Shown here one piece after another: positions 26,310 through 35,164 of a stretch of DNA of 64,000 nt (its first letter is position 1; each line of letters opens with the position of its first letter). The position numbers and the translations under genes are program-made. The notes beneath the pieces were generated by a model that saw only the letters and a list, made by a program, of their open reading frames with translations, ran no database searches and was not told the origin of the DNA. The stretch is taken from contig NZ_MRDM01000015.1 in assembly GCF_002008165.1 (NCBI RefSeq), positions 62,001 to 126,000 of the forward strand, in the 5' to 3' direction. Source of the DNA: Rhizobium laguerreae (GTDB taxonomy: Bacteria > Pseudomonadota > Alphaproteobacteria > Rhizobiales > Rhizobiaceae).

Positions 26310-26726
26310 TCCAGTCCCGTCCTTGGACGGTCAACCCGCAGGGGGTTCGCAAAGGAAAGGGTTCCGCTTGGCTCACCACTGTGGGAGCTCGGGACCCATC
26401 GTTTTCAAATCGACAAGCTGAACTACCTTTTGACGCAGAGGTGGGATTTCGGTCGCGATATCATAGGCGCCGACGTGCACATCCAGCATTCCTCCTTCCT
26501 TCAGGAAAGCCATCTAGATGGACTGCATATTTATTTTAATCCGTATGCTGAAGTGCCATTTGACCCGAGCTTTTCGTGGCCGGGCGAAGTTTCCCGGAAC
26601 TACTATGACGTGGCTGTCGACCAACCGATCCAAATACACCCCGACCGCGCGTTAGTCTCCCGGCAGGTTTTTGAAATTAGCCCCTTCTGGATCCATCACC
26701 TACTTACAAGCTACGGCTTTGTCTGA
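26310..26726 (+). pseudogene. Unidentified coding-like remnant
   Basis: A frame stays open from after a TAA at 26307-26309 to TGA 26724-26726. It contains protein-like sequence in its second half (HLDGLHIYFNPYAEVPFDP, VSRQVFEISPFWIHHLLTSY). No ATG or GTG lies at its head; a TTG at 26430 would give 98 residues. I recognise no family. It is probably the C-terminal piece of a gene lost upstream. Bases 25950-26309 show nothing else. Confidence 0.3.
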
Positions 26727-26807
26727 TGTCCCCATCCTCTACATCCAGCGGCTCGTCTTTGGTGGCAGCGACGGCGCGCTGGGACACATCGATCTGGTCG
26801 AAAGCGG

Positions 26808-27257
26808 TCACCAATCCTGACAACAAGGTTGCCCCGGCATCCGTAAGGCGACGATCATCCCTTGCATATATCTGCGCGATAGAGCTTCCAGCTCACGAAT
26901 TGAGAGCTGTCGCGGGTCTACTGTGATGCCGCCTTTGGCTCCTCCGTAAGGGAGTCCTGCGAGGGCGCATTTCCAACTCATCCAAACAGCCAAGGCCGCG
27001 ACTTCCCCGATATCAACGTTCGACGCCAATCGTGTCCCACCTTTTGTGGGGCCGAGGGTCAAGTGATGTTGGACGCGATAGCCCTGAAAGACGGCGACTT
27101 CGCCGTTGTCGAGATGGATAGGACAAGAGATCGTTATCGCCCTTTTCGGATAGAGAAGGCGATTGCGCTGACCGTCTGGGAGATCCAGACGGTCAGCAAT
27201 ACGATTGAACTGGGTCCTCGCCATCTCAAAGACGGGACCGGAATAGATGTCTGTCAT
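26808..27257 (-). pseudogene. gdhA: Glutamate dehydrogenase, N-terminal fragment
   Basis: From ATG 27255-27257 the frame gives the first ~135 residues of a Glu/Leu/Phe/Val dehydrogenase. The substrate-site signature LTLGPTKGGTR and the catalytic-lysine stretch LPYGGAKGGITVDP are present. Homology stops after LSRRYMQGMI near 26850, and the NAD-binding half (about 280 residues) is absent. It is downstream of, and on the same strand as, the decarboxylase and aminotransferase genes, so it may once have supplied 2-oxoglutarate/glutamate balance. Confidence 0.75.
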
Positions 27258-27280
27258 TTTGAAAACCCAGTTGATATTTC

Positions 27281-28909
27281 TTATCCAGCGGGCGGCGTTG
27301 GGTGGATGAAGGGCCAAGGGCTTGCTTCGGATCCCTTCTCGATCGGCACTTCGATAAGAACGGGAACATTCAATTGCAGAGCCTCACTGACTGCCAACTT
27401 CAGCCCATCCGGAGAGGTCACGCGATACGTTTTCACGCCAAAACTCTCGCCCAGTTTTACGAAATCAGGATTGGTGAGGTCTGAGCCAATGTACCGACCG
27501 GAATAGGCTTGCTTCTGATCCCGCAATACGTTTCCGTAGGCATTGTTGTTGAACACGATAGCGACGACCGCGATGTTATGCTGCACGGCTGTAGCCAACT
27601 CCTGCACACCAAACATGAAGCCACCGTCGCCCGAGACTGAAACGACTGCCTTGTCCGGATTGCCGACCTTGACCCCAAGCGCGGTATTAAACCCGAAACC
27701 AAGATTGTCCTGATAGCCACACGTCACGTACTGTCGAGGACCGTAGACAGGAAAAGCAAACCTGGCGGTGAAGCCCATCTGGCTGATTTCTTCAACAAAG
27801 AAACCGTCCCGCGGCAACGCCTCTCTGATGGCGTTCAAATAATCGACTTGAGGCTGAACGGCGGAGAACCGCTGTTTCGCGTTGCGATTCAACTCCGCGA
27901 ACTCTTTAGTCCGTGGGGCGCTGCCGGTTGTGCCGAGGGCTTCGGACAAAGCCGCGGTTCCAGCCTTTGCATCCGCGACAATTCCGACATCCGGCTTCAA
28001 CCGAACCATTTCCGTTGGATCGATATCAATCCGTATCACTTTTAGGCCCTTCGGGAGCCACTTCCACCGCATGAATTCGAGCTCAAGACGGCTGCCAATA
28101 CCGATGAGCACATCGGTGTCTTTCCAGTAATCGAACGCGGCGACAAAATTGAGATAGTTCGGGTGGTCGTCGCTCACCACGCCTTTTCCCGATCGATGGG
28201 ACGTAATCGGCGCATTAAGCGCTTTGGCCAACTCGGCAACTTCCGCACCCGCATCAACAGCGCCGCCGCCCACCATAATCAGAGGATTTTTGGCGTTTGC
28301 CAGGATAGCAGCCGCAGCCTGAATATTGTCAGGATTGACCTGCGGGTCCTCTGCGCGTCTGGTTTCAGGAAGGTCCAGCTCCGGGCCGGTCATTCCAAAC
28401 ACATCCCACGGCGCCTCGACCGCCCCGGGTCCCTGACGTCCGGAGAGCATTTTCCCGATGACCTCGGCCATGACCGTGCCTGTCTGGGACTGATGGTCAA
28501 TCCGCTCTGCGACCTTCGTGATCCCACGCATGGTCGCCAGCTGATCGGGGAGCTCGTGGAGCTGGCCACGGCCCTGGCCGATCAAGTGCGACATGATATT
28601 GCCCGTCAAACACAGGACCGGGGAATTCGCTCCATAGGCAGTGCATAGGGCGGCGCCGGAATTGAGAACACCTGGGCCGGGCACAACCGTATAGGCGCCG
28701 ATGCGTCCAGTGGACTTCGCGTAACCGTATGCCATGTATCCCGCGCCCTGCTCGTGGCGGGTATGGATGAAACGGATCTCGTTGCGCTTTTCATAAAGAG
28801 CATCGTTGAAGTCATACATATGGGCGCCGGGAATGCCGAAGACAGTGTCAACACCGTTTTCGACCAGTGAACGAGCGATGGCCTGCCCTGTGGTCTCTTT
28901 GTTCTTCAT
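27281..28909 (-). CDS. ThDP-dependent enzyme, probable aromatic 2-oxoacid decarboxylase
   Basis: A 542-residue thiamine-diphosphate enzyme of the acetolactate synthase/benzoylformate decarboxylase group. The cofactor-activating Glu is in HTRHEQGAGYMA. The ThDP motif runs from GDGGFMFGVQELATA to NNNAYG, and a central Rossmann-like domain (LIMVGGGAVDAG) lies between. The start is ATG 28907-28909 with GGAAATCATT before it. It follows an aromatic aminotransferase and is probably co-transcribed with it. Placed between an aminotransferase and aldehyde dehydrogenases, it most likely decarboxylates an arylpyruvate to an arylacetaldehyde. Acetolactate synthase activity cannot be ruled out. Confidence 0.75.
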   Translation of the reverse strand: MKNKETTGQAIARSLVENGVDTVFGIPGAHMYDFNDALYEKRNEIRFIHTRHEQGAGYMAYGYAKSTGRIGAYTVVPGPGVLNSGAALCTAYGANSPVLCLTGNIMSHLIGQGRGQLHELPDQLATMRGITKVAERIDHQSQTGTVMAEVIGKMLSGRQGPGAVEAPWDVFGMTGPELDLPETRRAEDPQVNPDNIQAAAAILANAKNPLIMVGGGAVDAGAEVAELAKALNAPITSHRSGKGVVSDDHPNYLNFVAAFDYWKDTDVLIGIGSRLELEFMRWKWLPKGLKVIRIDIDPTEMVRLKPDVGIVADAKAGTAALSEALGTTGSAPRTKEFAELNRNAKQRFSAVQPQVDYLNAIREALPRDGFFVEEISQMGFTARFAFPVYGPRQYVTCGYQDNLGFGFNTALGVKVGNPDKAVVSVSGDGGFMFGVQELATAVQHNIAVVAIVFNNNAYGNVLRDQKQAYSGRYIGSDLTNPDFVKLGESFGVKTYRVTSPDGLKLAVSEALQLNVPVLIEVPIEKGSEASPWPFIHPTPPAG

Positions 28910-28940
28910 AATGATTTCCAAACCTGGTTTTTGGGGATGC

Positions 28941-30128
28941 TCAGGCCGCCGAGCGGGTGCTCAGCGTGCCTTCTGCCGACAGAGCCTTGACGATCGCACC
29001 AGCGTCGGAGGGCTGCATCCCCGCCAGGTTCATGCGACCGGAATCCGCCATGTAGATTCCGTGTTTCTGGCGCAATGCGACCGCCGTTTCTTTCGACATC
29101 GCCAGGTTGGAGAAAAGCCCTCGCTGGTTTGCGATGAAGCCCAGTTCCGGATGGGCAGATGCAAGGGCGGCGCGGTTACCATTGACCCGAGCGCACATTT
29201 CAACCAGCTCCTGCTTCCAGATTTGGGTTAGCTCCGCGCTCTCCAGAATCACGCGTACGGTGGCCGCGCCGTGGTCCGGGGGCATCGACCAGTTGACACG
29301 AGCCAACGAAGCCATGTTGCCGTCGGCAATCTTAAGCTGGTCCGCATTGCGGCTAACAAGGTAAAGGGCACCAACACGTTCGCGATAAAGACCAAAATTT
29401 TTGTCACACGAATAGGCGACAAGCGCTTCGTCTACTGCCTCGAGGATAAGGCGGGTCGGTTCTGCGTCCGCTTCGAGGCCGTCGCCCAAGCCTTGGTAGG
29501 CAAGATCGATGAAGGGAAGGAGTTTGCGCTCCACCAGCTTTGCAGCGATCTGCTTCCATTGGTCGATATCAAAATCAATGCCAGTTGGGTTGTGGCAGCA
29601 GCCGTGTAGCAGGATCACATCACCAGCCTGCGCCGCGTCGAGTGCCTCCAAAACACGATCGAAGTCGATTTGCTGCTTGGCAAGGTCGACGAAACGATAG
29701 TCTTTCACGGTCAAGCGCGCCGACTCGAAAATCGGAGCATGGTTGGGCCAGCTTGGTGTGCCAAGCCAGACTTTCGCGCCGGGCGCGGCAGAGGCGATGA
29801 GTTCAGCGCCCAGTCGCAGAGCGCCGCTTCCACCTGGCGTCTGGATGCCCACAACGTTGCCGGCATCATGATTTGCGCCGAAAATAATCGGCTTCATGAG
29901 GTTGACGAAATTCAGGTCCCCTTCAGGCCCGAGATACCGCTTGCTGTCCTGGGTCTCGAGGAGCTGCTTTTCAGCGAGCTTGACGGCCCGCATGACTGGT
30001 GTTCGCCCCTGTTCGTCTCTGTAGATGCCGACGCCGAGGTCGACTTTGTAGCCTCTTGGATCGGCCTGAAACGCTTTGATGAGCGCAAGTAGGCTGTCGG
30101 CTGGTTGCGCGGTGAGTTTCTCAAACAT
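28941..30128 (-). CDS. Aromatic amino acid aminotransferase (TyrB/AspC type)
   Basis: A 395-residue class I PLP aminotransferase. The PLP lysine is in YSCDKNFGLYRERVG, the conserved HGCCHNPTG and PFIDLAYQGLG segments are present, and the substrate Arg lies in the C-terminal GRMNLAG. It transfers the amino group of aromatic or acidic amino acids to 2-oxoglutarate. It is divergent from an Lrp-type regulator and 31 bp ahead of the ThDP enzyme. With the hpa genes next door, the likely substrate is tyrosine or L-DOPA. Confidence 0.88.
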   Translation of the reverse strand: MFEKLTAQPADSLLALIKAFQADPRGYKVDLGVGIYRDEQGRTPVMRAVKLAEKQLLETQDSKRYLGPEGDLNFVNLMKPIIFGANHDAGNVVGIQTPGGSGALRLGAELIASAAPGAKVWLGTPSWPNHAPIFESARLTVKDYRFVDLAKQQIDFDRVLEALDAAQAGDVILLHGCCHNPTGIDFDIDQWKQIAAKLVERKLLPFIDLAYQGLGDGLEADAEPTRLILEAVDEALVAYSCDKNFGLYRERVGALYLVSRNADQLKIADGNMASLARVNWSMPPDHGAATVRVILESAELTQIWKQELVEMCARVNGNRAALASAHPELGFIANQRGLFSNLAMSKETAVALRQKHGIYMADSGRMNLAGMQPSDAGAIVKALSAEGTLSTRSAA

Positions 30129-30261
30129 GTTGTCTACCTCCTAAGAACGTGGCGTAAGCCTACAGGCGCTTTGGTGAGGTTTGTTTGCAATTTTCAGCAA
30201 GCTGAGATATTATCGTGCATGAAAATCATCACATTTCCGCCAAATATGCAGATATTTCGAC
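30129..30261. promoter_or_regulatory. Divergent promoter region, probable Lrp-type operator
   Basis: The interval between the aminotransferase and the Lrp-type gene has AT-rich stretches with two inverted repeats. One is TCAGC (30194-30198) with GCTGA (30201-30205). The other is AATAT with ATATT (about 30243-30255). Lrp/AsnC regulators usually control the divergent gene beside them from such sites. Confidence 0.35.
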
Positions 30262-30750
30262 ATGACATCAAAGTCACACCCTCTAGATCTGTTCGATGTC
30301 CGTCTTCTCGCGGCCATTCAAAGCAATGCTGAGCTGACACAGACTGAGCTGTCGCAAGTCGTCAATCTGTCAGCAGCTCAATGTTCGCGGCGGCTTGACC
30401 GGCTGAGAAGTGAGGGTCTGATCCAGAACGTTGTAGCGATCTTGAACCCAGAGAAACTCGGTTTTTCCGTAGTCGCGCACACGTTGGTTAGTCTTCGGTC
30501 CCACACGGAGGAAGGGAATGCTCAACTGCATCGCTTCATTGAAACAGCACCTGAGATTCTGGAATGCTATTCCCAGACGGGCGATGCGGATTTCCTGATG
30601 AAGATCGTGGCTAGCGACCTTGACCACCTCAGCATCTTTTTGGAACGTATGATCAAGGCCACGGGTGGACTAGCGTCGGTCACCTCGAGCATCGTGCTGC
30701 GGACCATTAAGAAGAGCACTGAACTCCCGTTGCAGATTATTCAGACCTAG
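30262..30750 (+). CDS. Lrp/AsnC-family regulator
   Basis: A 162-residue regulator with an N-terminal helix-turn-helix (LTQTELSQVVNLSAAQCSRR, residues about 24-43). It has a C-terminal RAM ligand-binding domain containing YSQTGDADFLMKIVASDLDHL. It is divergent from the aminotransferase-decarboxylase operon and probably activates it when the aromatic amino acid binds. Length is normal for the family. Confidence 0.9.
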   Translation: MTSKSHPLDLFDVRLLAAIQSNAELTQTELSQVVNLSAAQCSRRLDRLRSEGLIQNVVAILNPEKLGFSVVAHTLVSLRSHTEEGNAQLHRFIETAPEILECYSQTGDADFLMKIVASDLDHLSIFLERMIKATGGLASVTSSIVLRTIKKSTELPLQIIQT

Positions 30751-30759
30751 CGGGATCAA

Positions 30760-31110
30760 CTACAACGACAAAAGCAGGCTATCGGCTACCTTCGATATCG
30801 CTACCCGATCTGCGATTGCGATGACAAAACCGGACGCCATAACCATTCCGGCGATTGAAGCTGTCGCAAGAAGATAGCGCCTTCTCCGCCAAAGCGACGG
30901 CTCAAGCGCGAATTTGGTGAATGCAATTGTCATAAGAATCATCCCGACGACTGCTGGAGCGATCGTTACAGAAAGAGCATCCGGACGATAAGCCAGTATG
31001 AGTGAGCATATTGTAAGGATAGCCGATGCGACGAGCAGCAGAAGAAAACACAGCAATCCGTCTTGCTTCAGAGCGAGACGGTCCGCCTTGGATTTTTCAG
31101 GATACGACAT
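30760..31110 (-). CDS. Small membrane protein, tripartite-permease-like
   Basis: A 116-residue protein with three predicted hydrophobic spans (LLCFLLLLVASAILTICSLI, VTIAPAVVGMILMTIAFTKF, YLLATASIAGMVMASGFVIA) and a basic segment SLWRRRRYL between the second and third. No function is known. Its ATG at 31108-31110 directly abuts the hpaI stop, so it is the last gene of the hpa operon. A role in uptake or stress with aromatic acids is possible. Confidence 0.6.
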   Translation of the reverse strand: MSYPEKSKADRLALKQDGLLCFLLLLVASAILTICSLILAYRPDALSVTIAPAVVGMILMTIAFTKFALEPSLWRRRRYLLATASIAGMVMASGFVIAIADRVAISKVADSLLLSL

Positions 31111-31919
31111 CAGTACACGCTCCCTGAGCTGGCAGAACCCTGGCTGGAGACGGTGCGATTGAATTCTTCAATCAACCGCGTCGTGGCGTTCGCGAACAAG
31201 GTGACGTCATTTCCAATGGCAACAAATGTTGCGCCGAGATCTACGTATCGTCTGGCAAGTGACAGATCGGCAGTCAAAATTCCTGCAGCTTTTCCATGGG
31301 ACTGGATGCGCTTGAGAGCCTTCTCAACTTCTTTTTGAACTTCCGGGGTTCCCGGCTTACCAAGATGGCCCATGTCAGCTGCAAGATCAGCCGGGCCGAT
31401 AAATATGCCGTCGACGCCGTCGATCGATGCGATTTCATCGAGCGCGGCCAGGCCTGCGCGGCTTTCGATCTGAAGCAAGAGACAGATTTCGTCGTTTGCC
31501 GTCTGGAGGTAGTCCGGAATCCGGTTGAAGCGTGAGGCACGAGCCAGCGCTGCACCAACGCCCCGGACCCCGCGTGGGGGATAAGACACGGCTTTCACCA
31601 AATTCTCGGCCACCTCTTTGCTGTCAACCATCGGGATCAGGAGTGTTTGCGCGCCGATGTCGAGCAGCTGTTTTATGATGTACGTCTCGCCGATTGGCGG
31701 CCGGATAACCGCGTGACTGGCTGAACCTTTCATCGCCTGCAACTGGGCGACCAGGAGCGGGATGTCGTTTGGTGCATGTTCGGCATCGAGAAGGAGCCAG
31801 TCGAAGCCGGCGTCCGCTGATATTTCGACCGTGTAAGGATTTGCCAGAGCTTGCCAAAATCCGGTTTGAAGCCGCTTTTCCTGAAGCGCCCTTTTGAAGG
31901 TGTTGGTTGGAGCTGGCAT
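31110..31919 (-). CDS. hpaI: 4-hydroxy-2-oxoheptanedioate aldolase HpaI
   Basis: A 269-residue HpcH/HpaI class II aldolase. The metal and base motif FDWLLLDAEHAPNDI, the Arg in VIRPP, the metal ligands in LLLQIESRAGLAAL, and GIFIGPADLAADMG are present. It splits 4-hydroxy-2-oxoheptanedioate into pyruvate and succinic semialdehyde, the last step before gabD. It follows hpaH by 9 bp. Confidence 0.93.
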   Translation of the reverse strand: MPAPTNTFKRALQEKRLQTGFWQALANPYTVEISADAGFDWLLLDAEHAPNDIPLLVAQLQAMKGSASHAVIRPPIGETYIIKQLLDIGAQTLLIPMVDSKEVAENLVKAVSYPPRGVRGVGAALARASRFNRIPDYLQTANDEICLLLQIESRAGLAALDEIASIDGVDGIFIGPADLAADMGHLGKPGTPEVQKEVEKALKRIQSHGKAAGILTADLSLARRYVDLGATFVAIGNDVTLFANATTRLIEEFNRTVSSQGSASSGSVY

Positions 31920-31928
31920 GGTTTTCCC

Positions 31929-32732
31929 CTATTCGAAATACAGGCTTAGAGTTCCGTAGGGCCCGAAATCGCCTACGATCGTGTCTCCATGACGGGCCTC
32001 AATCGGTCGAATGAACGACCCGGCAAGAACGACCTGCCCTGCTTCTATTCCGTCTCCATATTGCGACAGCCGATTGGCAAGCCACGCAACACCACGAGCA
32101 GGTTGATTGAGAACGCCTGCGCCAAGCCCAGTTTCTTCGACCTCCGCATTGCGAGACACGATGGCGCCCATCCAACGCATATCCAGCTGATCCGGGCGCA
32201 CGGCACGGCCGCCCGTTACGATGCCGGCGTTCGCAGCATTGTCAGAGATCGTATCGAACACGTTGCGAGCCTTTTTCGTCTGGGGATCCAAACGAAGAAT
32301 CCGCGTGTCGAGAATTTCGAGGGCTGGAGTGACATAATCGGTGGCATTGAGCACATCGAAGACGGTCACGCTCGGCCCCTTTAGAGGCGCCTTCATGATA
32401 AAGGCGATTTCAGCTTCGATCCTCGGCTGAATAAACCGGTCTTTCGGGACGACCGAACTGTCCTCAAAGACCATGTCGTCCAGCAATACCCCAGAGTCTG
32501 GAATGTTGATGTTGAGGGCATACTGCATCGCCTTGGATGTGAGACCAATTTTCCAGCCCACCACCTGACGTCCGTCGGATACTTTCTTTTTGACCCACGC
32601 AGACTGGATCGCATAGGCGTCATCCATCACCATGTCCGGATGCTGAAGTGACAAAAGTCCGGTCTGAACGCGTGTCCGCTCGGCTTCGTCCAGCGCGGTC
32701 ACAGCTGTTTCTATGTCTGCGTTCGACAGCAT
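31929..32732 (-). CDS. hpaH: 2-oxo-hept-3-ene-1,7-dioate hydratase HpaH
   Basis: A 267-residue hydratase of the 2-oxopent-4-enoate hydratase family. The metal-binding stretch PRIEAEIAFIMKAPL and the conserved VVGWKIGLTSKAMQ and VLAGSFIRP segments are present. It adds water to the ring-cleavage product made by HpaG. The start ATG 32730-32732 lies 1 bp after the hpaG stop with GAGGATCTGAA ahead; the frame also opens from a TTG at 32753. Confidence 0.93.
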   Translation of the reverse strand: MLSNADIETAVTALDEAERTRVQTGLLSLQHPDMVMDDAYAIQSAWVKKKVSDGRQVVGWKIGLTSKAMQYALNINIPDSGVLLDDMVFEDSSVVPKDRFIQPRIEAEIAFIMKAPLKGPSVTVFDVLNATDYVTPALEILDTRILRLDPQTKKARNVFDTISDNAANAGIVTGGRAVRPDQLDMRWMGAIVSRNAEVEETGLGAGVLNQPARGVAWLANRLSQYGDGIEAGQVVLAGSFIRPIEARHGDTIVGDFGPYGTLSLYFE

Positions 32733-32733
32733 T

Positions 32734-33603
32734 TCAGATCCTCTCGTCGGCAATGGTGTTGCGCAGCAAACCGATACCGTCGGCCTCGACCTCCACGATA
32801 TCGCCCGGCTTCAGCCAGATCGGCGGATCGAAACGTGCGCCCGCGCCAGTAGGTGTTCCGCAGACGATCACGTCGCCTGGAACGAGTGTCGTAAAGGTTG
32901 AGACGTAGTTGATGATCTTCCGGAATGAGAAAATCATTCGACTTGTTCGATCACCCTGGCGGACCTCACCATTGACCCGCGTCTCCAGCTTGATGTCCGC
33001 CAGCTGACTTTCGTCAGTATACGGAACAATCCATGGTCCAATCGAGCCCGAGGCATCGAAGTTCTTGCCTTGGGTAACGTTGAACTTGGCGTGCCGGACC
33101 CAATCCCGCAGCGTCCCTTCGTTGCAGAGCGACAGAGCCGCTATATGTGAGAGAGCGTCGCTTTCTGGAATGCGTCGGCCTTCTTTGCCAATAACGATAA
33201 CTATTTCCCCTTCATAGTCGAGCTGAGGGCTCTCCGGCGGCCGGATCAGCGGCTGATCGTGACCCGTGAAGGATCGTGGAAAGCGGATAAATAGCGACGG
33301 ATTGCTGGGCGCCGTCTGCCCATCTTTGTATTCCTCGTTTCGGTCCGGAAAATTGACGCCGACGCAGATGATCTTTTCCGGCGACGGGATTGGAATGTCC
33401 AATGTAACTGCAGCCAAGGGATAGTCGACGGGTGCCGATTGACCTTTCTCAGCCAGCATGTCCAAAGCACCTGCGGCAATAACCTCGCGCAGGGTCGAAA
33501 AACGCGGGCGGAACCTGACGGACAGGTCCACCACGCCATCTTCGCGGATTAGGCCGTAACCCTGGCGACCGGAATTCGAAAAAGATGCAAAACGGGGACG
33601 CAT
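32734..33603 (-). CDS. hpaG: HpaG-type isomerase/decarboxylase (FAH family)
   Basis: A 289-residue fumarylacetoacetate-hydrolase-fold protein. The metal site E-x-E is in LDYEGEIVIVIGKEGR, with KNFDASGSIGPWIV and CGTPTGAGA also conserved. In homoprotocatechuate breakdown this enzyme decarboxylates 5-oxo-pent-3-ene-1,2,5-tricarboxylate. E. coli HpaG is a tandem duplication of about 430 residues; this single-domain form is normal for many soil bacteria. Confidence 0.88.
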   Translation of the reverse strand: MRPRFASFSNSGRQGYGLIREDGVVDLSVRFRPRFSTLREVIAAGALDMLAEKGQSAPVDYPLAAVTLDIPIPSPEKIICVGVNFPDRNEEYKDGQTAPSNPSLFIRFPRSFTGHDQPLIRPPESPQLDYEGEIVIVIGKEGRRIPESDALSHIAALSLCNEGTLRDWVRHAKFNVTQGKNFDASGSIGPWIVPYTDESQLADIKLETRVNGEVRQGDRTSRMIFSFRKIINYVSTFTTLVPGDVIVCGTPTGAGARFDPPIWLKPGDIVEVEADGIGLLRNTIADERI

Positions 33604-33615
33604 ACGGACTTTCCT

Positions 33616-35082
33616 TTATTGTTCTTTTGTTGTGACGCCACCAAGGCATACGTATTTGAGCTCGAGGTAGTCATCGATGCCGTATTTGGAACCTTCACGG
33701 CCTAGCCCGGACGACTTAACGCCGCCGAACGGCGCTTCAGCGGTGGATATCATGCCGGTATTCACGCCAACCATTCCATATTCGAGGGCCTCGGCTACTC
33801 GAAACACCCGCGACAGATCCTTCGCGTAGAAATAGGAGGCGAGACCGAATTCCGTGTCGTTCGCCTTTTCAACCACATCAGCCTCATTCTCGAAGCGAAA
33901 GAGCGGTGCGATAGGCCCAAAGGTTTCCTCGGATGCCACGGCCATGTCTTGCGTGACGCCTGTGAGAACAGTCGCTTCGTAGAAGGTGCCGCCAAGTTCA
34001 TGCGCTTTTCCGCCTTGAATGACGGTCGCTCCCTTCGATACGGCATCCTCAACGTGCTCTTCGACTTTCTTAAGAGCCGCTTCATCGATCAAGGGTCCGA
34101 GCGCAACACCCTCATCGAACCCATTTCCGGTCCGGAGCTTACTGACGGCTTTGGCCAGCTTTTCAGCGAACGCGTCATAGACCGCATCCTGGACGTACAG
34201 GCGATTGGCGCAAACGCAGGTCTGACCATTGTTCCTGAACTTCGCGATCAAGGCGCCTTCGACCGCTGCGTCGAGATCTGCATCATCGAACACGATAAAG
34301 GGCGCATTGCCGCCCAGCTCCAGACCAAGCTTTTTAATCGTGCGAGCAGACTGACGGTAAAGCTCGGCACCAACCTCCGTCGAACCAGTGAATGTGAGTT
34401 TGCGTACGACGGGATTAGAGGTCATCTCCGCACCGATCTCACGAGATGAACCGGTGATCACGCTGAACAATCCTGCCGGCAATCCTGCCCGCTCCCCCAA
34501 TACCGCCAAAGCGATTGCGGAAAATGGCGTCTGAGCAGCAGGTTTCAATACCATTGCGCAGCCCGCTGCCATCGCGGGTCCTGCCTTTCGCGTAATCATC
34601 GCGTTCGGGAAATTCCAAGGGGTAATGGCTGCAACGACGCCAATCGGCTGCTTCATCACCAGAATGCGCTTGTCGCGCTGATGACCGGGTATAATGTCGC
34701 CGTTGATGCGTCTGGCTTCTTCGGCGAACCACTCGATGAAACTCGCCCCATAAGCGATCTCACCCTTTGCTTCGAGAAGCGGCTTCCCCTGTTCGAGTGT
34801 GAGAATGTGCGCCAAGTCGTCCTGGTTTGACATCATCGCTTCAAACCACTTGCGCAGGATTACGCTGCGTTCCTTCGCGGTTCGGGCGGCCCATTCCTTC
34901 TGCGTTTCTTCGGCATGCGCGATCGCCGCACGAGCTTCAGCCGCCCCGAGCTTGGGAACGGAGCCGATCTTCTCGCCAGTTGCGGGGTTTGTGACCGCGA
35001 TGGCGTCCATCTCGTTTGCTTCGATCCAGCCGCCGCCAATGTAAGCGGCCTGGCGAAATAACGCTGGGTCTTTGAGGTTCAT
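33616..35082 (-). CDS. gabD: Succinate-semialdehyde dehydrogenase GabD
   Basis: A 488-residue aldehyde dehydrogenase. The nucleotide-site FTGSTEVGAE, the general base ELGGNAPFIVF, the catalytic Cys in NNGQTCVCANR and the oligomer motif GREGSKYGIDDYLELKYVCL mark the SSADH class. It oxidises succinic semialdehyde from HpaI to succinate. The start ATG 35080-35082 has GGAGTGACGAAGCG before it. The gene lies between hpaD and hpaG, so it belongs to the pathway rather than to GABA use alone. Confidence 0.9.
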   Translation of the reverse strand: MNLKDPALFRQAAYIGGGWIEANEMDAIAVTNPATGEKIGSVPKLGAAEARAAIAHAEETQKEWAARTAKERSVILRKWFEAMMSNQDDLAHILTLEQGKPLLEAKGEIAYGASFIEWFAEEARRINGDIIPGHQRDKRILVMKQPIGVVAAITPWNFPNAMITRKAGPAMAAGCAMVLKPAAQTPFSAIALAVLGERAGLPAGLFSVITGSSREIGAEMTSNPVVRKLTFTGSTEVGAELYRQSARTIKKLGLELGGNAPFIVFDDADLDAAVEGALIAKFRNNGQTCVCANRLYVQDAVYDAFAEKLAKAVSKLRTGNGFDEGVALGPLIDEAALKKVEEHVEDAVSKGATVIQGGKAHELGGTFYEATVLTGVTQDMAVASEETFGPIAPLFRFENEADVVEKANDTEFGLASYFYAKDLSRVFRVAEALEYGMVGVNTGMISTAEAPFGGVKSSGLGREGSKYGIDDYLELKYVCLGGVTTKEQ

Positions 35083-35164
35083 CGCTTCGTCACTCCGTGT
35101 GGGCCGGGAGAAGAGGGACACAGGACTTGCCAATGTCCCTCGTAGTCTACGTTCGCAATGTAGA

